The notes beneath the pieces were generated by a model. The model searched no databases. It had not been told where the DNA came from and saw only the letters and a list, made by a program, of their open reading frames with translations. The translations under genes and the position numbers were made by a program. Positions 44,318 to 55,377 of a stretch of 64,000 nt of DNA are shown piece by piece (position 1 is the first letter of the stretch; every line of letters starts with the position of its first letter). This DNA is from Ruania albidiflava DSM 18029 (GTDB taxonomy: Bacteria; Actinomycetota; Actinomycetes; Actinomycetales; Beutenbergiaceae): positions 328,951-392,950 of the forward strand of contig NZ_ATWL01000003.1 in NCBI RefSeq assembly GCF_000421225.1, written 5' to 3'.

Positions 44318-44640
44318 GTGCTCTTGCACCAGGAGGTTCCGAACTGTCGCCGCCTCGTGGTGAGCAACCGCTCCCGCAACACGAGGGCGCAAATGTGCCC
44401 GTCCCGCAGGGCCAGAGGTGCCGCCAGTCACCGACGGTGAGTCCCGGTCTGCGCTGCGATCTACTCTCGTGCCCTGGAGTCGCCGGCCACCTTCCTCCCG
44501 GCCCGGCGGACCGCCCCCCGGTCGATCGTTGAGCACCGGGCGCACGCCTCAACCGGGAACCGGGGATGAGGGTGAGGCGACCTCACCCTCCACATTGCCC
44601 GGCATCGCACCGATCCGGCCGTGAGAGAGGCGAGTGCGGG
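44318..44640. other. Gene-free region upstream of the TCACC array
   Basis: These ~320 bp hold no credible gene. They contain a perfect palindrome (44568-44590) carrying the same TCACCCT motif as the array. No other organised signal was seen. Confidence 0.55.
44568..44590. repeat. Palindrome containing TCACCCT
   Basis: The 10-bp arms GAGGGTGAGG and CCTCACCCTC flank CGA in perfect inverted symmetry. Each arm holds the array motif TCACCCT (one on each strand), 52 bp before the direct-repeat array. Confidence 0.6.
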
Positions 44641-44641
44641 T

Positions 44642-44769
44642 TCACCCAGACTCACCCTCACCTCACCCTGCACTCACCCTGAGCTCACCCTTGACCACCC
44701 TCTTTTCACCCTGATCCTCACCCTGAACTCACCTGAAAATGCGCGGCTTCTTCACCCGTCGTTCACCCC
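44642..44769 (+). promoter_or_regulatory. PHO-box-like array of 11-bp TCACC repeats
   Basis: TCACC-type units start at 44642, 44652, 44663, 44674, 44685, 44695 (CCACCCT variant), 44706, 44718, 44729, 44752 and 44763. Spacings are 10, 11, 11, 11, 10, 11, 12, 11, 23 (two turns) and 11. Most read TCACCCT. PhoP direct-repeat units in Streptomyces are 11 nt with a GTTCACC core, and other OmpR-family regulators use the same 11-bp period. The array ends about 20 bp before the putative -35 of the glycopolymer genes. A PhoP-like regulator is inferred, not shown. Confidence 0.68.
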
Positions 44770-44783
44770 GTTCTGATGCTTCA

Positions 44784-44812
44784 TTTACACCGTTGCTCTG
44801 CTTGAGTAATGG
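44784..44812 (+). promoter_or_regulatory. Possible promoter for the glycopolymer operon
   Basis: TTTACA (44784-44789) and TAATGG (44807-44812) are spaced by 17 bp. They lie just downstream of the TCACC array and 62 bp before the first gene. The -10 match is weak. Confidence 0.4.
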
Positions 44813-44873
44813 GCGAGCCCGGACCTCGTAACGGTCGCCGGGCGCGGCTCTGTGTACCAGTGAGGGAGAGGTG

Positions 44874-46373
44874 ATGACGGTGGCGTTGGACCATCTCTCC
44901 CAGGTCCGCGCACCCCGCTCACCTCGTACGACTGTCCTCCCCGATCCGACAGTTCTTGCCCCACTGGCCAGGACGAGGTCCGGCGCTCGTTCGTCAAGCC
45001 GGCCAGAAGGTACATGGGGCCGCGCGTACCGGTGGGGGATCGCTGGGGGTGATCTCCTGCTGACGACTGCGGCCGTCGCGACGATGCTGTGGTCGGCATT
45101 CCCTGTGGTGACTGCACTTGTCGCTGGTGTTGCCGGTGGCCTGGTGTTCACCTTGCTGACCGGATTCATGCACGGTTATGACTTTCGTCGCGCGGCGTCG
45201 GGGACCCACGACTATAAGGTGATTCTCCGGGCGGGTTGGATTTGGGCATCGGCGCTGCTCGCGGTGCTTTACTTCGGCGAGACCCCACTGGCAGACCCAT
45301 CTTCATTCGTGGCCATTGTTGCTGGCATTTGCCTCGTCCTCATTTCACGCTTTGCGCAGCGCACCATGATGCGGATGCAGCGTCGTCGGGGGCGTTGGGC
45401 CCGGCGAACCATCCTGGTCGGAGACGCCGAGCAGCTCGAGTACATCACCTCGGACCTCTGGAAGAACCTGGAGCACGGCTACGAGATCATCGGGATGTGC
45501 GGTCTTCCTGGGACCGAGGACGAGTCCCCCGTACCTGTTCTGTCGGACGTGGACCGTGCTGCTGAGGTGATCATCGAGCAGGGGGCACGGGTCGCGATCG
45601 TTGCCGCCTCCTGCATGGATGCGCTCCAGCTGCGCCGGTTGTCCTGGCAGGTGGAGCGCCACGGCGTGGAGCTGCTCATCGTTCCGAACCTGCAGGACGT
45701 CACGCCCAGGCGAGTCGCCCTGCGGCCGGTCGCGGAAAGCCCGCTGCTCTCGGTCGAGATCACCCCACGCCGGTGGCAGCGGATGTTGAAGAGTGCCATC
45801 GACCGCACAGTTGGGCTGGTCCTGCTGATGTTCGCCCTGCCGGTTCTGGGTGCCGCTGCACTCGCCGTGCGCCTTGATTCGCCGGGACCGGCCCTGTACC
45901 GGCAGATCCGGATCGGTCGCGACGATCGGCCGTTCCAGATGTTCAAGCTGCGCTCCATGTATACGGATGCGGATGCCCGCCGGGCAGCGTTGCTCGAGCA
46001 GAACGAGGGCAACGAAGTCCTGTTCAAGATGCGCGAGGACCCTCGAATCACTCGTGTGGGTCGGATCCTGCGGCGCTTCTCGGTGGATGAGCTTCCGCAG
46101 CTCTGGAACGTGGTCCGTGGCGACATGTCGCTGGTGGGTCCCCGCCCCCCGCTGGGCGAGGAGGTCGCCCAGTACGACGACGATGCTCACCAGCGCATGC
46201 GCGTCAAGCCTGGTCTGACCGGTCTTTGGCAAGTGAGCGGCCGATCCGACCTGGACTGGGCGCGCAGCCTACGGCTGGACCTGCGGTACGTGGACAACTG
46301 GTCAGTGCTGATGGATCTGGCGATCCTGACGCGCACCTTCAGAGCAGTGCTCGGAGGTCGTGGTGCGTACTGA
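44874..46373 (+). CDS. Initiating sugar-phosphate transferase (polyprenyl-phosphate hexose-1-P transferase)
   Basis: This 499-residue enzyme starts glycan synthesis by moving a sugar phosphate to undecaprenyl phosphate in the membrane. The N-terminal half has four to five membrane helices and a Rossmann-like cytoplasmic region (RRTILVGDAEQLEYI). The C-terminal ~200 residues are the bacterial sugar transferase domain: KSAIDRTVGLVLLMFALPVL, MFKLRSMYTDAD, RRFSVDELPQLWNVVRGDMS, LVGPRPPLGEEV and VKPGLTGLWQVSGRS. A GTG at 44871 and an ATG at 44874 are both open; the ATG has better spacing from AGGGAG. It heads the glycopolymer operon just after the TCACC array. The sugar is unknown. Confidence 0.93.
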   Translation: MTVALDHLSQVRAPRSPRTTVLPDPTVLAPLARTRSGARSSSRPEGTWGRAYRWGIAGGDLLLTTAAVATMLWSAFPVVTALVAGVAGGLVFTLLTGFMHGYDFRRAASGTHDYKVILRAGWIWASALLAVLYFGETPLADPSSFVAIVAGICLVLISRFAQRTMMRMQRRRGRWARRTILVGDAEQLEYITSDLWKNLEHGYEIIGMCGLPGTEDESPVPVLSDVDRAAEVIIEQGARVAIVAASCMDALQLRRLSWQVERHGVELLIVPNLQDVTPRRVALRPVAESPLLSVEITPRRWQRMLKSAIDRTVGLVLLMFALPVLGAAALAVRLDSPGPALYRQIRIGRDDRPFQMFKLRSMYTDADARRAALLEQNEGNEVLFKMREDPRITRVGRILRRFSVDELPQLWNVVRGDMSLVGPRPPLGEEVAQYDDDAHQRMRVKPGLTGLWQVSGRSDLDWARSLRLDLRYVDNWSVLMDLAILTRTFRAVLGGRGAY

Positions 46374-46473
46374 GTCGAGGCGAAGACGGTGGCGGTGCAG
46401 AGCCGGTGCTTGACCGGAGTCGCGCCACGCGTTGTACCACCCAGAACTTCCTGCCCACCAGAAAGAGATCATG

Positions 46474-46902
46474 ATGACCGTTGGATATGTACCGGGCGGG
46501 TTCGACCTGTTCCACATCGGGCACCTCAACATCCTCAAAGAAGCACGGCAGCGCTGTGACGTGCTGGTCGCGGGCGTTGCCACAGACGAGTCTCTCCTGG
46601 AAATGAAGGGACGTCTTCCAGTGGTGCCGTTCCAGGAGCGTCTGGAGATTGTTGGCAGCCTTGATCTGGTGGATCGTGCCGTGGCCGACACTGCTCGGGA
46701 CAAGCGGATCGCCTGGCAGGCCAACCATTTTGACGTGCTGTTCAAAGGCGATGACTGGCAGGGGACTGTGAAAGGTCTCCTTCTTGAACAGGAGATGGCT
46801 GAAGTCGGCGCGCGCGTGGTGTATTTCCCGTACACTCAGCGGACATCCTCCAGCACGCTTCGCCGCTTCATCGATGGCCAGCTTGCTGCGCAAGGTGCGT
46901 AA
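46474..46902 (+). CDS. Cytidylyltransferase, glycerol-3-phosphate (TagD) type
   Basis: This 142-residue protein is a small nucleotidyltransferase with GGFDLFHIGHLNIL (the GxFDxxHxGH motif) and a C-terminal RTSSSTLRRFI matching the ISTT-type loop. TagD enzymes make CDP-glycerol from glycerol 3-phosphate and CTP for teichoic acids. Related enzymes use other phosphorylated sugars or polyols, so the substrate is inferred. ATGs at 46471 and 46474 are both open, and the second has better spacing from GAAAGAG. It lies 100 bp after the initiating transferase, suggesting a polymer with a phosphate-linked group. Confidence 0.85.
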   Translation: MTVGYVPGGFDLFHIGHLNILKEARQRCDVLVAGVATDESLLEMKGRLPVVPFQERLEIVGSLDLVDRAVADTARDKRIAWQANHFDVLFKGDDWQGTVKGLLLEQEMAEVGARVVYFPYTQRTSSSTLRRFIDGQLAAQGA

Positions 46903-47033
46903 GATCGAACAAACGTCCGCTTTTGTTGGAATAGTGGATTACAGAGCGCGAGGCAGAATCGCGCTGGTCCATCAGTAAATATCTGGATGTCAGCGATCTG
47001 GTTTGGCAGGCATTCAGGAGGAGGGGGAGAGTC

Positions 47034-48110
47034 GTGCGAGTGCTTGTTACTTGGGCCGATGATGCTAGCCCTAACCTAGGCGTCCGGGCTCTCGGTCGAG
47101 GCTCGGTCGATCTCATGAAGCGATCATTGCCAGGCGCCGAGCTGACGCTCATAAATTATGGCAACAAGCCCCCAGAGATTCCGTGGGGTCGAGTCCGGTC
47201 ACTGCTGCGGGAACGGGTGACCGGCAGGTTCGGGATGATGCGCTGGCTGAAAGATTTCGACCTAGTGTGGGACACGCGCTCGGGGGATAGCTTCGCCGAT
47301 ATCTATGGCCTGGCCCGTCATCGCACGATGTCTATGCTCCACGAGTTCGCTGTACAAGCTGGGCCGCGCGTGGTGCTCGCACCGCAGACCATAGGTCCCT
47401 TCCGCACGCGGGAGGGGCGCATGCTAGCCAAGCGGAATCTGCAGCGAAGTACATTGGTATTCGCGCGAGACAGCCTCAGTGCGCGGGCAGCCGAGAGGCT
47501 AGGGCGCCCGGTTGATGCCACTGCGAGCGATCTTGTGTTCGGCATCGACCAGCCCATCCCTGCTGCTCAACATGACGTGCTCCTGAATGTCTCCGGTCTG
47601 CTCTGGTCGCAAAATCCACATGTGGACAACATGCAGTATCGAGCCACGGTCAGGACGATTATCGACAATCTGCTTGAGCGAGGCCGTGCCGTGACTTTGC
47701 TTCCACACGTGCTCGAGTCCTCCAACCACGACAATGACGTGCCAGTTTCCAGGAGCCTCGTGCAGGAATACGACGGACGGGTATCACTGCATGTGCCTGA
47801 GGACCTCGACGACGTTCGCTCAGTCATCGCAAGTGCCCACCTCGTGATTGGCGCAAGAATGCATGCTTGCCTGAACGCCCTCTCCGTGGGCACACCTGCT
47901 GTGGCCATGGCGTACTCGCGGAAGTTCGCTCCCCTGCTCGAATCGATTGGTTGGAACGCAGTGGTTTCGTTGACTGAGACGGGTGCACACGCCGAGGAGG
48001 TGCTTGCACACATTGACGGTCCAGACCTCGCTCAGCGAGCTGTGTTGGCGCGCGATGCTGGCCAGGATCTGCTGGATCCAATCGGTCAGCACCTTGCGAC
48101 CTGTGGATGA
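47034..48110 (+). CDS. Polysaccharide pyruvyl transferase family protein
   Basis: This 358-residue protein matches the PS_pyruv_trans family, which puts pyruvate ketals on exopolysaccharide or cell-wall sugars. Visible blocks are an N-terminal Rossmann start (NLGVRALGRGSVDLMKR), LAPQTIGPF, FARDSLSARAAERLG, SDLVFGI and the C-terminal HLVIGARMHACLNALSVGTP with VAMAYSRKF. The GTG start follows GGAGGGGGAG. GC is lower than in the ribosomal genes, and more A/T-ending codons are used, suggesting separate ancestry. Pyruvylation would add negative charge to the polymer. Confidence 0.85.
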   Translation: MRVLVTWADDASPNLGVRALGRGSVDLMKRSLPGAELTLINYGNKPPEIPWGRVRSLLRERVTGRFGMMRWLKDFDLVWDTRSGDSFADIYGLARHRTMSMLHEFAVQAGPRVVLAPQTIGPFRTREGRMLAKRNLQRSTLVFARDSLSARAAERLGRPVDATASDLVFGIDQPIPAAQHDVLLNVSGLLWSQNPHVDNMQYRATVRTIIDNLLERGRAVTLLPHVLESSNHDNDVPVSRSLVQEYDGRVSLHVPEDLDDVRSVIASAHLVIGARMHACLNALSVGTPAVAMAYSRKFAPLLESIGWNAVVSLTETGAHAEEVLAHIDGPDLAQRAVLARDAGQDLLDPIGQHLATCG

Positions 48111-48237
48111 TGCGGAGATATCACGGAGGTAAGCGAGCGAACTTTCACGACAGCAATCGGCTGTTCGTAGGGCGAGTCCTAGGTACGGCTTCAAACAAAT
48201 CTACTAGCGCACGGCGGACAGAGGGAGGTCAGCCCGA

Positions 48238-49719
48238 ATGACTCATTCTTCCCTAGCGCAAACTGCTGCTCGTGGGGCTTCGTTCACACTCGCTGCGCAG
48301 GCCATCCGGATGGTGCTGCAGTTGCTCTCTGTTGCGATCTTGGCCCGACTGCTCTCTCCGCATGACTACGGGCTGTTAGCAATCGCGCTAGTGATTGTCG
48401 GATTCGGAGAAATCTTCCGAGACTTCGGCCTGACTTCCGCGACCGTGCAGGCTCCGGAACTTTCATCCGCCCAGCGAGACAACCTCTTCTGGATCAACAC
48501 CTTGATCGGAGTCAGCCTGGCGCTGCTGATGTATGCCGCAGCAGGACCAGTCGCTAGCTTCACATCAGAGCCTGACATGGTGTCGATGACACGCTGGCTC
48601 GCCTTGATGTTCATCTTCAATGGCCTGGCCACTCAGCACCGTGCGATGCTGATGCGACAACTGAAGCTTCGATCTCTTGCGATCATCGACGTTTCGGCTG
48701 CTGCATCTGCTCTTGCGGCAGCGATCTTCGCTGCCGGGTTAGGTGCTGGCTATGGTGCGCTCATCATCCAGCAGCTCGTAGCCGGTGGCTTCACGCTGGT
48801 GGGCGTCGTTGCAGCCGGCAGGTGGGCGCCGGGAAGGTACTCCCGTTCGGCTTCGATCCGTTCTATGATCACGCTGGGCTGGAATCTTGTGGCCAGCAAT
48901 CTTGTGACGTACGCGGCCAAACAGGCCGACACGGTGCTGATATCACTACGGTTCGGTACTGCGCCACTTGGCATCTACAACCGCGGTTTTCAGATCGTCA
49001 TGACTCCTCTCGGGCAAGCCCGCTCGCCGCTGCAGTCCGTCGCGCTGCCGGTGCTCGCAAGGATTCAGCAAGACCGTGCGCGATTCGATCACTATGTCGT
49101 TGCCGCTCAGATCGCGCTCGGGTACATATTCGGGATTCCGCTCGCTATTCTAGCCGCGCTCTCAGACTCGGTGGTCGCGCTGATGCTCGGTCCAGGCTGG
49201 GCGGGAGCGGCACCTCTGCTTCGAATGTTTGCGATAGCTGGGCTGCTGTCCACGATCGCGTTCGTCGGCTACTGGGTATATGTCACGCGCGCTCTCGGAG
49301 CACAGTTGCTGCGGTATATGTTGGTGACGTCCGCGCTCAAGATCGTATGTATAGTTATCGGGTCCTTCTTTGGGCTCCTTGGCGTTGCTGTTGCGCTTGC
49401 AGCGCATACGGCGATCGCATGGCCCATATCGATTGCATGGTTGTCGAGAGTAACTCCGATGTCGCGCAGACGGCTCTATGTCGGCGGGGCGAGAATAATC
49501 GTCATTAGTATGGCGGCGGGAGTTGCTGCCGCTGGAGTCAGCCTTTTGACAACCGCCGATATCGGTCAGGTAGCTCTCGGCACTGTAGGAGGGCTAGCGG
49601 GAGCAGCAGCCTGCATGGTGATACCTGCGTTTCGGCGAGACGCGAGCATGCTCCTCTGGTTCGTCCGTCTGGCGTTGAAGCGCTCTGGATCGTCGCGCGA
49701 GAACGAGCTCCAGCGATGA
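48238..49719 (+). CDS. Wzx-type polysaccharide flippase (WzxC-like)
   Basis: This 493-residue membrane protein has about 12-14 predicted helices, a typical MOP-superfamily lipid-linked oligosaccharide exporter. The N-terminus (TAARGASFTLAAQAIRMVLQ, then RLLSPHDYGLLAIALV) matches WzxC-type proteins. It would move the undecaprenyl-linked repeat unit across the membrane. An AGAGGGAGG site supports the start. It lies between the pyruvyl transferase and a glycosyltransferase. A partner Wzy polymerase is not seen in the window. Confidence 0.9.
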   Translation: MTHSSLAQTAARGASFTLAAQAIRMVLQLLSVAILARLLSPHDYGLLAIALVIVGFGEIFRDFGLTSATVQAPELSSAQRDNLFWINTLIGVSLALLMYAAAGPVASFTSEPDMVSMTRWLALMFIFNGLATQHRAMLMRQLKLRSLAIIDVSAAASALAAAIFAAGLGAGYGALIIQQLVAGGFTLVGVVAAGRWAPGRYSRSASIRSMITLGWNLVASNLVTYAAKQADTVLISLRFGTAPLGIYNRGFQIVMTPLGQARSPLQSVALPVLARIQQDRARFDHYVVAAQIALGYIFGIPLAILAALSDSVVALMLGPGWAGAAPLLRMFAIAGLLSTIAFVGYWVYVTRALGAQLLRYMLVTSALKIVCIVIGSFFGLLGVAVALAAHTAIAWPISIAWLSRVTPMSRRRLYVGGARIIVISMAAGVAAAGVSLLTTADIGQVALGTVGGLAGAAACMVIPAFRRDASMLLWFVRLALKRSGSSRENELQR

Positions 49720-49759
49720 GTCCGTATTCGCCGCAGCTCTGCGCTGGGAGAGTGATCAA

Positions 49760-50719
49760 GTGACTGAGTGTGAACGGCTAACGCTCACAGTCGCTGTGCC
49801 GACATTTCAGCGTGCCGAGCGTCTGAGCGCGCTCTTACGTGCCTTGCCAGGGCGTGTCGACGAATGCGTCGCGGAGCATCCGAACGTCCGCGTCGACGTG
49901 CTCGTCGTTGACAACGATCCAGCAGGTAGTGCTCGTGGGGCGGTGCGGGAAGTTGACGGCGTCTTGGTCCGATATGTGGTTGAACCGACGCCCGGGATCG
50001 CCGCCGCCCGCAACAGACTTCTCGATTCCAGCAGTGACAGCGACCTGCTCGTCTTCATCGACGATGATGAGATCCCGCGGCCCGGCTGGCTTAGCGCTCT
50101 AGTTCGGGTCTGGCGCCAGCATCGAGCGGCGGCAGTCATGGGTCGGGTCATCTCGGTGTTTGATGACGATGTTGACCCGTGGCTGCTAGCTTCTGGGACC
50201 TTCCGTCGTCCGCAGCGACCTACGGGGACCTTGCTGACTGCAGCCGCCACGGGCAATCTGCTGCTCGATCTGGAACAGGTGCGTGCCTTCGGAGTGCGCT
50301 TTGACGAGACAATGGGACTCGGTGGCGGTGAAGACACCTTGTTCTCGCGACAGCTGATCGAGCGCGGAGGTCGGATCGTGTGGTGCAACGAGTCGGAGAC
50401 CGAGGACTATGTGGCCACTGACCGGCTCGACCGGGTTTGGGCGAAGCGACGAGCATTCAGCTCGGCGAATGCGACGACGCGGGTCGAACTCAAACTCGTG
50501 GCGAGTGCGGGGGCGCGTGTGAAGCTGCGTGTGTGGTTCGCGTTGGGCGGTGTAAGTCGGATCGTGGTGGGCCGGCTGCGCTGGCTACTCGGAAAAATTA
50601 CGTCGAATCTTGATCATGACGCTCGTGGTGCCCGATTGGTGCATCGCGGACGCGGTATGGCGGCCGGCGCCTTCGGGTACCGATACGACGAGTACCGCAG
50701 GAAGGTTGACAGGTACTGA
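49760..50719 (+). CDS. Family 2 glycosyltransferase
   Basis: This 319-residue GT-A enzyme begins TVAVPTFQRAERLSALLRAL, with DVLVVDNDPAG and GIAAARNRLLD in the nucleotide-binding half. LVFIDDDEIPRPGWL is the DxD-type metal site, and LGGGEDTLFSRQLIERGG is the usual ED motif near the catalytic base. It would extend the lipid-linked unit. No membrane span is evident. It uses a GTG start. Donor and acceptor are unknown. Confidence 0.9.
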   Translation: MTECERLTLTVAVPTFQRAERLSALLRALPGRVDECVAEHPNVRVDVLVVDNDPAGSARGAVREVDGVLVRYVVEPTPGIAAARNRLLDSSSDSDLLVFIDDDEIPRPGWLSALVRVWRQHRAAAVMGRVISVFDDDVDPWLLASGTFRRPQRPTGTLLTAAATGNLLLDLEQVRAFGVRFDETMGLGGGEDTLFSRQLIERGGRIVWCNESETEDYVATDRLDRVWAKRRAFSSANATTRVELKLVASAGARVKLRVWFALGGVSRIVVGRLRWLLGKITSNLDHDARGARLVHRGRGMAAGAFGYRYDEYRRKVDRY

Positions 50720-50747
50720 ATGATGGCGGCGTTTATCTCGTCCGGTC

Positions 50748-50771
50748 GCGACACGGGCTGTCGCGTGTCGC
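50748..50771 (+). other. Hairpin between the GT2 gene and rmlA
   Basis: GCGACACG and CGTGTCGC form an 8-bp stem around an 8-nt loop in the 173-bp gap. It could be a weak terminator, with rmlA then having its own promoter. Confidence 0.45.
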
Positions 50772-50892
50772 TAGGTGGTTCCGGCTGCGCTCAAGGTCTC
50801 CCGGTGCGGGGTGACGAAAATGATCCGCATGTGGACGCCTCCTCAATTTGTCAGAGCAGACACGAGGAGCAACATCTCTGGAAGGGATATGT

Positions 50893-52759
<1,867 letters not shown>

Positions 52760-52760
<1 letters not shown>

Positions 52761-54193
52761 TGGTCGAGTACGGCAGGACGCTGCGTACCACTGTCACACC
52801 CATCCCTGGACTGCTTGTAGTTGACCTTCCAGTACATGGAGACAATCGGGGATGGTTCAAGGAGAACTGGCAGCAGGAGAAGATGACGGCCGCCGGTCTG
52901 CCCGACTTCGGTCCCGTCCAGAACAACGTATCCTTCAATGACCTGACCGGTACCACGCGCGGCATCCATGCCGAACCGTGGGACAAGCTTGTCTCGGTCG
53001 CGACCGGCAGGATCTTCGGCGCCTGGGTCGACCTACGCGACGGAGAGACCTTCGGGACGACGTTTACCTGTGAGCTCGACGCTTCCCGCGCGGTGTTCGT
53101 GCCGCGCGGCGTCGGCAACGCCTACCAGACCCTTGAGCCAGACACCGCTTACACCTACCTCGTCAACGCGCACTGGTCTGCGGACGCCGCCTATACGTTC
53201 CTCAATCTGGACGATCCTGTTGTCAAGATCCGCTGGCCAGTCCCGCTGAAGAACGCCGAGATCTCGGCCAAAGACGCAACCCATCCGCACCTTGACGAGG
53301 TGGTGCCGGTAGCCCCTCGTAAGACGCTCGTGCTCGGGGCAGATGGCCAGCTCGGTCGCGCCCTACGCGCTCACTGGGGCACGAATCCACGTATCGAGTA
53401 TGCGGCCCGCGACGATCTGGACCTCACTGCCGCGACCGTCGGTACAGCCAGACGCTGGCAGGACTACCAGACCATCGTCAATGCGGCTGCCTACACTGCC
53501 GTTGACGATGCGGAAACGGTCGAGGGCCGACGCGAGGCATGGGCGGTGAACGTCGCCGCCGTCAATGAGCTCGCGCACGTTGCTGCCAGACACGGCATCA
53601 CCCTCGTGCACGTGTCCAGCGACTACGTGTTCGACGGCAGGACATCTCGACCGTACCGGGAGGACGACCCTGTCGCGCCGCTTGGCGTCTACGGGCAGAC
53701 CAAAGCAGCCGGTGACGCAGTGGTCCGTACTGTGCCTCATCACTACATCGTGCGCACCTCCTGGGTGATCGGGGACGGCGCCAACTTCGTGCGCACCATG
53801 CGCAAGCTGGCCGAGCGTGAGGTCGCACCGCGAGTGGTCGCAGACCAGATAGGCCGATTGACCTTCACCCACCAGCTCGCCGAGGCGATCGCACACCTGC
53901 TCGACGCCGGTGCTCCCTTTGGTACCTACAACGTCACCAGCAGCGGGGAGCCACGTTCCTGGGCCGACATCGCCCGCGAGGTATTCCGGCTTACCGGTCA
54001 TGACCCCACGCGCATCACAGACGTCACGACGGCGGAATACACCGATGGCAGCAGAATTGCCACCGCCCCCCGCCCATCGTGCAGCGTCTTGGACCTGGCG
54101 AAGATCGCAACCACCGGATTCATGCCTGCTGATGGTGCGCGCGCGCTCGCCGACTACCTCCGGACCTCGACCGAGCTGGACGGCGACCGATGA
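52760..54193 (+). CDS. Fused dTDP-4-dehydrorhamnose 3,5-epimerase / reductase
   Basis: This 477-residue protein joins the last two rhamnose steps. Residues ~1-180 are RmlC-like (NRGWFKENWQ, NNVSFNDLTGTTRGIHAEPW with the catalytic His, FVPRGVGNAYQTLEPDTAYT). Residues ~190-477 are RmlD-like (TLVLGADGQLGRAL, VNAAAYTAVDDAE, HVSSDYVFDG and the YGQTKAAGD Tyr-Lys pair). The end of the protein is complete. Such fusions are known in some actinobacteria. The ATG overlaps rmlB by one base, and the following GT gene overlaps by four. Confidence 0.94.
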
Positions 54194-55377
54194 CCCGTCG
54201 TCCACTCCGCATCGCGATGGTAGGTACGCGAGGCGTGCCGGCTGCTTACGGCGGGTTCGAGACCGCAGTGGAAGAGGTCGGGCGACGTCTGGCGGACCGA
54301 GGCCACCACGTCACGGTATACACCCGTGGCCAGGACCGAGATACCAAGCACCACCTCGGTATGGCGGTTGTGCACCTACCCGCTGTGCCGCAGAAGCAGC
54401 TGGAGACGCTAAGCCACACGGCCTTCTCCACGGTGCACCTGGCCCTACGCCGACGCCCAGACGTGGCATTTGTCTTCAACGCCGCGAACTCACCATTCGT
54501 GCCATTGTTGAGACTTCGCGGTGTGCCTGTTGCGCTCCACATGGACGGCTTGGAATGGCGCCGGTCGAAATGGGGAGCTCGCGGGAGGGCGTACTACTGC
54601 TGGGCCGAGCAGAACGGGGTCCGTACTGCAGATGCGCTCATTGCTGATGCGCCAGGCATCGCCGACTACTACGACCACCAGTTCGGTGTCCCCACTGAAC
54701 TGATCCGTTATGGCGCACCCATCCTGGAGCACCCAGCCGAGGGCCGGCTCACCGAGCTTGGGCTTGAACCGGACGGCTATCACCTCATCGTGGCGCGCTT
54801 CGAACCGGAGAACCACGTGCTGGAGATCGTCGAGGGCTACCACCGCAGCGGCGGACGGCTGCCTTTGGTCGTGGTCGGGTCTGCCCCGTACAGCGCCGAG
54901 TACACCCAGCAGATCCAGCGCATAGCAGACAAGGACACCCGCATCCGGCTGCTCGGCGCTGTCTACGACCAGGAACTGCTCGACGCGCTCTACGCCGCTG
55001 CATTCACCTACGTGCACGGCCACTCCGTCGGCGGGACGAACCCTTCCTTGTTGCGGGCCATGGGCGCCGGCACCGCGGTGATCGCGTTCGACGTCCCGTT
55101 CAATCGCGAGGTGTTGAACAGCGATTGCTGGTTCTTCCAGACCGCTGAGCACGTCGCGCAAGCAGTGGAAGATGCGGAGGCAGTTCCCACGCTCGTCGCC
55201 GAACGCGGACATCGTGCACAGGAGCGAGCTCGCACGAGCTTCCGGTGGGACGAGGTGACGGACTCCTACGAGAAGCTCGCCGAGCGTCTCGCCCGCGGGG
55301 CATCGATTCACCCGCGGGCGCGCCGCGCAGGGCGGCGCGCCAAGGACTGGACCGGGACGAAGGAGCAAACCGAGTGA
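54190..55377 (+). CDS. Rhamnosyltransferase-like glycosyltransferase (GT4 type)
   Basis: This 395-residue GT-B enzyme has the N-terminal MVGTRGVPAAYGGFETAVEE block typical of DUF1972-type (Cps2T-like) rhamnosyltransferases. The C-terminal donor-binding half shows VVGSAPYSAEYTQQI and GHSVGGTNPSLLRAMGAGTA, the E/N-x-P type donor loop. It directly follows the rhamnose genes and overlaps them, so transfer of rhamnose is a reasonable inference. Its stop overlaps the next GT (GTGA). Confidence 0.87.
   Translation: MTRRPLRIAMVGTRGVPAAYGGFETAVEEVGRRLADRGHHVTVYTRGQDRDTKHHLGMAVVHLPAVPQKQLETLSHTAFSTVHLALRRRPDVAFVFNAANSPFVPLLRLRGVPVALHMDGLEWRRSKWGARGRAYYCWAEQNGVRTADALIADAPGIADYYDHQFGVPTELIRYGAPILEHPAEGRLTELGLEPDGYHLIVARFEPENHVLEIVEGYHRSGGRLPLVVVGSAPYSAEYTQQIQRIADKDTRIRLLGAVYDQELLDALYAAAFTYVHGHSVGGTNPSLLRAMGAGTAVIAFDVPFNREVLNSDCWFFQTAEHVAQAVEDAEAVPTLVAERGHRAQERARTSFRWDEVTDSYEKLAERLARGASIHPRARRAGRRAKDWTGTKEQTE

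Noticed and set aside
44642..44769. TCACC array as a CRISPR array
   Set aside because: The units are only 7 nt with 3-5 nt between, far too short for repeats and spacers, and no cas gene is near.
50720..50892. A small gene between the GT2 gene and rmlA
   Set aside because: Only short frames occur, with no conserved sequence; a hairpin lies there instead.
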